Source of the DNA: Boesenbergia rotunda
Taxonomy: Eukaryota > Streptophyta > Magnoliopsida > Zingiberales > Zingiberaceae
Length of the DNA: 64,000 nucleotides
Reading direction: 5' to 3'
NCBI GenBank assembly: GCA_024364735.1
Contig: JAGFNQ010002581.1
Coordinates: forward strand, 1 to 64,000
The notes under the pieces were generated by a model. The model ran no database searches. It saw only the letters and a list, made by a program, of their open reading frames with translations, and had not been told where the DNA came from. The first letter of the stretch is position 1. Every line of letters starts with the position of its first letter. Below are positions 58,095-64,000 of this stretch, one piece after another. Made by a program: the position numbers and the translations under genes.

Positions 58095-58915
58095 AAGAGA
58101 AGGGAAATGGTCGCTTGGTGTGTGCCCTGTTGCTTCATGCTCTGTTGTTATCTTCATCAATTGTGTTCCTTGCTCTTTCCTTGTGTTTAGTTTATAGTGT
58201 TTAGACCATCCACATGAGGTTTAGTGCTTCAGCTATATCTCATGGCTCTGTTCTAAAACATCCAAGAAAGATATCGATAAGTTTATTACTTACAAGTAGG
58301 AATGTCTGTAACAGTAAGCAAGGAAATCTAGGTAAGTTGAAGTGAATAACACTGATCTTCCAACCGCGACCGAGATCTCTCCTCGTTCGGTTGTAGACGC
58401 GCGTGTTTAACGATCCGACTTGAAAAATGAGGGATGAGTCAGCTCCCGGTGGATCGTCTTTGGTGGATTCGAGCCATGCCAACCAGATTGTCTTCTTCAA
58501 TCGGGTTGGCTCGTAATGGATCAAGCGTCTGTGCGTACCGTCAAACAATGATCAAATTTGTGGTGAACCAACTCCCTCTCTTACTCATCGAGCCCCTTGC
58601 TTCGTTGCTGAAATAGGTCAACTATAGGTTAGAAGGGGGCCAAGGTATACCTTGGTGCGACCCATCCGATGCTCAAACTAGGGTTGTAGAAGAGAATGGA
58701 GAAAGGGAACGGAGGATAGTATTACAAAGAATAGTTTCGTGGTTGATTGTGTTGTTCTCATTGGAGGTGAATAGTTCTGTAGAGTTAAATTACATTTTTA
58801 CAAATTCTTTAGCAAAGATGCAAATTAGTCATATAGCAATTAAAATAAACAACGTCAACAACTTAACGGAAAATTAATATGAGACCAAAGTTTATTTGGT
58901 TACAATTAGGGTGAT
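58095..58915. other. HIPP 3' flank and unassigned sequence
   Basis: 58095-58250 probably holds the HIPP 3' UTR (T-rich, ATAGTGTTTAG). From 58330 to 58660 lies moderately GC-rich sequence with GATCCGACTTGAAAAATGAG and similar. It looks like part of a retroelement leader, but no domain is recognised. Confidence 0.4.
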
Positions 58916-59743
58916 TGTTGATCTAAGACAATAATAGCGCACTAGAAATATCTCTTTCAGTGTAGGTGGAGAAACCTCTTACAGACGTCTAAAAGCTTAG
59001 AAAAGAGTAGGAAAATGATTACAAGTTGTTGTTCTTTCTTCCTAACTCTAGGGGTTATTTATAGGCCAAAACAAGAAACTATCATTGTGTTGACGTGGAC
59101 ATGAGTCACCTCAGTTGTGATCTAAAGTGCCTTAGTTGAATAAGAATTTATCCACGATACTAACGGTAAACATTGATAACTTTTTGATATTAGACACCTC
59201 AGTTCCGACCTAAGACATTTCAATTGTGACTTGAGGCGTCTCAGGTTCCAACTGAGTCACCTCAATTCTATTTTAGCGCAGAACTGATTCGAATTAACTG
59301 AGACGCCTTAGTTGACCATTTATTCAAAGTCAACATCTTAGTTGATTTTTTTGCCTTTCGTGTGCGTAGGTGATTTCCGGTCATCTAGAGTTGAGCTCAC
59401 TCAAACCTAACTCCGACACACCCTTCTCATCCACCGATGTACTCTTTCACAGCTTCTCGTCGCTCGGATGCACGTGTCATCTTTCTCGTTCATTGCGTCT
59501 TCCGTTCAAGCTTCTCGAGTAGACTTCCTCTCCGACTTCTTGTCTCTCGGATGTCGCGCACACCCTTCTCGTCTATCGGTGTACTATTCTGCAATTTCTC
59601 ATCCCTCAGATGCACCCTTCTCGTGACATCCTTCTCGCATGTTGCGTCTTCCGTTAGATTTCTTGTACTCCTAAGCTCCTGCACACTTAGACATAAGGAT
59701 CAAACCAATTATGACCTAACTTGACTTGGTTGATCATATCAAA
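58916..59743 (-). repeat. Decayed SIRE-like LTR, probably solo
   Basis: On the minus strand it starts near TGATATGATCAACCAAGTCA and ends GATCAACA at 58916. It has the GAGAAGG..CACGAGAAGG wording of SIRE LTRs (59400-59660), a TATA box (minus TATAAATA, 59056-59063) and a cluster of CTCAGTTG/CAACTGAG dyads upstream of it (59100-59325). No flanking coding region and no clear target duplication were found. Confidence 0.55.
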
Positions 59744-61454
59744 AGTAACCCGGGATACTTATAGAATGTGCATGCCTCTTCTGTTTGGATGATTACTTTA
59801 TATATAGAGAAAGAGAAGAAAAGACATTTCCCTTAAACGGATAGCATCCCTTTCATCATGTGGTATCTTTCCTCCAAACGGTTGTTAAATTCTGACATCT
59901 TTATCTTAGTCGTCTATGTAATTTTGAGGTTTGTAATTGTTGTAACCAACGCCTCCTTTCCTGCATCTGTAATACGTCTCCCTTCTTACATTTACAATTG
60001 ACTCCTCCTTTTCTGCATTTTGAAATTAACACCTCCTTTCCTGTATATGTAACTGATGCACCTTCGTGTTTAATGGCTAACTGGCTGAAATAATCTAATG
60101 ACCTGATCCCAACTCTACTAAACTCGATCAAAAGGTTCTAAGTACCACCAAGTTTCCTACAAATGTTGAGCTCCTTGTAAATACTGTCAAGCTCTCGGTA
60201 AGTACCGCTAAGTTATCCTGAAGTCAACTCAACCTGATCCAACTTGATTTGGGCATGATTTGAGATTCTAACTGACTCGGGTCCCTGTTGACTAAGTCAC
60301 GTTGACCAAGTCATAAACATTGCGACATGGAGTATATGTTGAGCGAGACAAGATTGTGGTACTTAAAAGAAATCTATTGATCACCTCCATATCATTTAAG
60401 TGGAGACAAAGGGGGCCCTTGACGCTTATGGAGGGGGACAACCCTCATATCTTCCACCTCTTCCATGTTCCCCTGCATGGTCTGGGGGAAGTAATTAAAG
60501 CTGAAGGTTACATCTTGTGCCATGATAATGGGGGTACATCCATGGCAGAAACAAAAAAAAAAAACTTTTTAGGTTATGACAAAGTGTGTGCATCTCCCTT
60601 CCCTTCGTCGATCGGTATTTGTATTAGAAATCGAAAAATATTTCCCTTGGGAGTTAACTTCTATCAAATGGCATAGGGCGTCGTCGATCGGATTTTACTT
60701 CTCAAGGCCTTTTGTTGTGACTAATTAAGCTTTTTAGTTCATCACAGAAGATAGCTTAGTTTGTTTTGTGCTTCACAGGATTGGATTATAACAAACTGTC
60801 AACTAGTTAGGAGATGAGAAAAGTTTTTTTTTCCTGAAGACATATATCCATCGAAAATTGATCTTTGTCTCGTTATAATAAATTATCATCCACTGGCTAA
60901 TTAGACACTCCATGAGAATTAATGATAGATTTGTATTTTTCTTGACAGATCGAAAATTTCAAATTACCTAATTTTACATTAGCAATGCCCTATTTATAGT
61001 AATCAATCCAATTGTGTTATTAGTCCATTAATAATAACGAAATATGTTAAGAGATTATATATATATAAACTCATATCCAATAACTTAAATACATAATTAA
61101 CCTTAATTAGTCTACTTAATAAGTTTGTTTTGTAATGACATAAATCTATACATTACAAAAATAACATGTAAACCCATCAAATAGGGAGATAATATCCAAC
61201 AAATTTGCGTATTGATTTCTAGTTTTTTGATCTTACTAGGTGTTTTCATTCTCGACAATTTCTACCTCCCGGTGTTTCATCCCTTGTTACTCCGACCCCT
61301 CATCCTTTTATCGCTATCCTTGCATGTGAAACTGAATGATATGCAAAACAAAAATTCTTTTCATAGATTTAGATGGTTATAACATGAATCCTTTCATCAC
61401 CTCACACAAAATAGAGCTATATATCTCTCTGATAAGCATCAAGTATCGCGTATT
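59744..61454. other. Intergenic sequence with minor repeats
   Basis: 59947-60054 holds four imperfect 26-28-bp repeats built on CGCCTCCTTTCCTGCATCTG. 60210-60310 has GTTGACTAAGTCA/GTTGACCAAGTCA repeats. A 118-codon open frame at 60320-60676 shows no recognised motif and I do not call it. 61060-61072 is a short TA run. Confidence 0.5.
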
Positions 61455-61832
61455 CTACATGCTCATGTAGCTCATATTGGTGCTACAAGACGCAAGAGAA
61501 TGGCTTGCCCCTCGACACCGGTCTAGATACTTCATCCTCTTGCTCTCCGAAACTTTATCCATCTTCTTTAGATCGTCAATACACTTTGCATCCGCAATGC
61601 ACATAAACGACTTAGATACACCGGAGTAGTACTCCGATAATCCTTTCCTCATTCTCCTAAAGAATATGAAGCAAACAAGTAGTGCAAATGTCGATAGAAA
61701 AATAAAATCATCCAATTCAAAATCAATTTAGACACAATTAGTTTACTTTTGCGGGAGATGAGCCTTCAATTCACCCATGTCGAACAAAGAAGAAGCATCG
61801 CCCGAGTAGTCTGCGGTGGCGTAGCTTGACAT
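61455..61832 (-). CDS. OXS3-like small protein (95 residues, two exons)
   Basis: Exon 1 is 61832-61747 (MSSYATADYSGDASSLFDMG, then ELKAHLPQ). The intron is 61746-61657 (GTAAAC..TTTAG). Exon 2 is 61656-61455, restoring the frame through a split Lys codon. The joined part KRMRKGLSEYYSGVSKSFMC, with the preceding LFDMGELKAHLP and the following IDDLKK, fits the conserved core of OXIDATIVE STRESS 3 proteins (roughly DM-x-x-L-x-x-LP-x-KRGLS-x-Y-x-GKS-x-SF). OXS3 proteins are nuclear and linked to metal and oxidative stress tolerance. The protein is short for the family, lacking the usual Ser-rich N-terminus. A TATA box lies 65 bp upstream of the ATG. Family assignment is by motif memory. Confidence 0.75.
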
Positions 61833-61896
61833 TGTAATGTGAATTGAGAGGAGATTGCAATTGAAACAACAATGTCTATCTCAAGCGATGATGAAC

Positions 61897-61904
61897 ATAT
61901 ATAG
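61897..61904 (-). promoter_or_regulatory. TATA box of the OXS3-like gene
   Basis: Minus-strand CTATATAT, 65 bp upstream of the ATG at 61832, which would leave a 5' UTR of roughly 35-40 bases. Confidence 0.65.
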
Positions 61905-62069
61905 AGAGTTGAAACAAAGGTCAGGAGAAAAGAGCTCGATAAGCTCTTCATATATTGATGGATTTGCGTAAATAGCGGTTTGATGACTATATCCTAAAAG
62001 ACTTTTAAGTAAGTAAGTTAGACAAGGATGACTTTATTCATAATATCGTGTAAACATGAACTAAGCTCT

Positions 62070-62104
<35 letters not shown>

Positions 62105-63704
62105 GATCAACAAGGTAACAGGCGTATCTGAGATGATCGACTTGGTTTCAGGAAAATTCCCACTGATTTTCAGGATAAATCAGGAAACACTCGCGACAGA
62201 CAATTTAGAAGTTTAGCGTCTCAAAATTCATACCCTATTTGAATAAAAAAATCTGATAAAATACACTTATTTATATAGATTGCACTATTATATGTAATTT
62301 TATCATATATTATAAAAATTTATTTTTGTTATTTAAATTTATGACCTGTACTCTGACGTTTTATTATTATTATTTTTTATTATTTTACTATTTAATTAAA
62401 CTTCTAAATTCTTTATTAATTAACTGCCAATTCGTGTGATGAAACTTAAAATTAAATTATATTAATATTTTTGTTTTTCTTCGAAAAAACTTTTTCAAAA
62501 CCTATTAATAATTTCAACTTCTTATCCTTAAATTTTAAAAATTTTAAAAATAAAATCACAAATCTTAAAATTACAAATTCAAAAGATAAATTTATAATTA
62601 TAAATCTTAAATTAATCAAAAATTAAAATTTTAAAAAAAATTTATTAAATTAATAAAATATTAATTTTAATTTGAAATTATATTTTAAAATTTTTAAAAT
62701 TAAGATTTAAAATTTTAATTAAATAATTTCTCATTTTAGATTAAATGAAATTTATATTACACGTGAGCGGGATGTTAGTTATTATTATAATAGTATCCAT
62801 ACATGGAGCCCTAATTCAAAATTTTAAAAATTAAAAAATTGCAGCCTACATTTTTTTGATTGGGTGTGAATCATTACTCCAAATTTTCATCAATATTGCC
62901 ACGTGGAAGAATCAAAGTCGAAGTCAACTTTTTAATGCTCCCGTATTGTATTCCGGTTAGTACTCCTCCTAATTTATCATCTTCATCTTAATTTTAAGAC
63001 GGATTGATTATAAAGATGATAATGTATCAAATTCGGATCAGATTCTATATTCTTCGTATCTATACCTATCAGATATCGAATATCTATATCTATTAAAGAA
63101 TCGGATATCTTGTATATTAATATTTTTTTTTCTTTTTATCCAACTATATTATTTAACAAAAGTACATTATAATTAATATTAAAATTAAATATATATATAA
63201 CTATAATTTTAAAAATAGATTAAATATATATATAATTTATTTCTAACATTAATATAAATTGTTAGTAGGTTTTAGAATTTTTTTTTTAATGTATATATAT
63301 ATATTTTTTATTTAATCGGATATTCGAATCGGATATTGATTATTAATAATTTTTCTATATCCATTTTTATTCGGGTTGGATATCGAATTTTTCGTCGAAT
63401 TCGGACGAAATTCCATCACTGATTGACGGAGATGTTAGAAGGGAACGAATCAACTTTATAGATGACCGATAGTTCTCGTTGAGCTTCTACTTGTCTACAA
63501 TAAACCCGCAGTTTTACCCGACTTTAAACGGCCCTAGAGTATGGGTCCCATCAACGTCCACCTTTCATTTTTCAGCTCCCGGCCAGCCGCGCCCTTCCAT
63601 AATTCTTATTTTCATTTTATCGCTAAAGCATTTTTTTTTCTTCCTTTTTCTTCCTCCGCCCTCTCGATGCTTCCGCAGATGCCGCGAGCTCCGACGGCGG
63701 CGGC
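61905..63704. other. Intergenic region before the TBL gene
   Basis: Mostly AT-rich. It contains a TA microsatellite (62069-62096), A/T low-complexity sequence (62270-62760) and a 63030-63410 stretch with recurring GGATATCGAATATC / ATCGGATAT words, a common dispersed plant repeat look. No gene is supported. The last 150 bp are GC-richer and form the TBL 5' UTR or proximal promoter. Confidence 0.5.
62069..62096. repeat. (TA)n microsatellite
   Basis: About 14 TA units. Confidence 0.95.
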
Positions 63705-63747
63705 ATGGCGAGCTCTGACGCGGTGCGGCGGCTTGGGAGGCGGGTGA
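63667..63747 (+). promoter_or_regulatory. Upstream ATG frame overlapping the TBL start
   Basis: ATGs at 63667 and 63679 share a frame different from the TBL frame and end at 63747, beyond the TBL ATG. An ATG further upstream (63541) is in the same frame. If they lie in the mRNA leader they could lower TBL translation. The transcription start is unknown. Confidence 0.4.
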
Positions 63748-64000
63748 AGCCCTTCGAGCGCGTGGCGCTTTGGGGGATGTTATTCGCGAGCTTCTCCCTT
63801 ATCGCCGTTTTTCTGCTTCGGGTCGCGCGCTCCGATCACTACGATCTCGTGCTGGGAGAGAGCGCGGCGGAGGCGGAGGCGGAGGCGGAGGCGGCGGCGG
63901 GATCCAGAGGAGTTGGCTGGACGTGCGATTGGTTCGAGGGGGAGTGGGCGTGGGACGAAGGCTACCCCCTCTACGACTCGGCCGCCTGCCCGTTCTTGGA
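63705..64000 (+). CDS. Trichome-birefringence-like (TBL, PMR5/DUF231) protein, 5' part
   Basis: ATG 63705 opens a frame of 98 codons that runs off the window. A basic N-terminus (MASSDAVRRLGRRVKPFERV) is followed by one membrane segment (about residues 20-42, ALWGMLFASFSLIAVFLL). Then come an Ala/Glu run (AEAEAEAEAAA) and the start of the PMR5 N-terminal domain: CDWFEGEWAWDEGYPLYDSA, then CPFL. C-D-x-F-x-G-x-W-x-x-D-x-x-YPLY-x-x-x-x-CPF is diagnostic for TBL proteins. These are Golgi type II membrane proteins that O-acetylate cell-wall polysaccharides such as xylan. The catalytic GDS and DxxH motifs lie beyond the window, so the subfamily cannot be told. High GC and the GCG-rich codons suit a monocot gene. 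Confidence 0.92.
   Translation, partial: MASSDAVRRLGRRVKPFERVALWGMLFASFSLIAVFLLRVARSDHYDLVLGESAAEAEAEAEAAAGSRGVGWTCDWFEGEWAWDEGYPLYDSAACPFL

Noticed and set aside
60320..60676. 118-codon open frame
   Set aside because: No recognisable motif, no promoter or splice context; it lies in repeat-rich intergenic DNA.

Overview
The window is nuclear DNA of a flowering plant. The evidence is plant LTR-retrotransposon lineages (Athila, Tekay, SIRE, Angela-like), a CACTA transposon, and three host genes of plant families: a heavy-metal-associated isoprenylated protein (HIPP), an OXS3-like protein and the start of a trichome-birefringence-like (TBL) protein. The very GC-rich, Ala-rich start of the TBL gene and the large nested-transposon load suggest a monocot, perhaps Zingiberales or a relative. 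That placement is inference only.

Positions 1-54203 are a stack of nested mobile elements with no intact host gene. From the left there is the 3' end and 3' LTR of a SIRE-type copia element (+, 1-2692). It sits inside the 3' LTR of an Athila-type gypsy element (-, 2693-15184), which itself lies in the 5' LTR of a Tekay-type chromovirus (+, 15185-18144, broken). Next come a minus-strand LTR fragment (18150-19555) and a second Athila copy (+, 19556-22529, resuming at 48980-49560). That second copy is split by a gag-only, pol-less copia-like element (-, 22530-48979, target duplication CATTG). The 5' LTR of that element is split by an Angela-like copia element (-, 29348-48526, TSD TGAAC/CGAAC). 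The Angela-like element carries a 3.97-kb solo LTR (31183-35155, TSD TGAAC) in its 3' LTR and a 4.9-kb CACTA element (38657-43591, TSD TTC) in its protease region. The CACTA element has no transposase. It carries intron-containing pieces of host genes: COG6-like, MYB-CC/PHR1-like and LCB2 (serine palmitoyltransferase). Further right are a truncated SIRE pol (-, 50441-51597), two SIRE-type LTR pieces (51598-52656) and a plus-strand Angela-type LTR that stops exactly at a single N (54204).

Positions 54205-64000 are gene-bearing. The HIPP gene (+, 56651-58094, three exons) has an HMA domain with CxxC and a C-terminal CaaX box. The small two-exon OXS3-like gene (-, 61455-61832) has its own TATA box. 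The TBL gene starts at 63705 (+) and runs off the window. Between them are AT-rich intergenic DNA, a decayed LTR and short repeats.

The element genes all carry stops or frameshifts, so no complete autonomous element is visible. The most interesting structure is regulatory. Several unrelated LTR families carry their own short palindromes just upstream of the TATA box, and the Angela-like LTR is a run of consecutive hairpins. The Pack-type CACTA element and the gag-only element are the other main points of interest.
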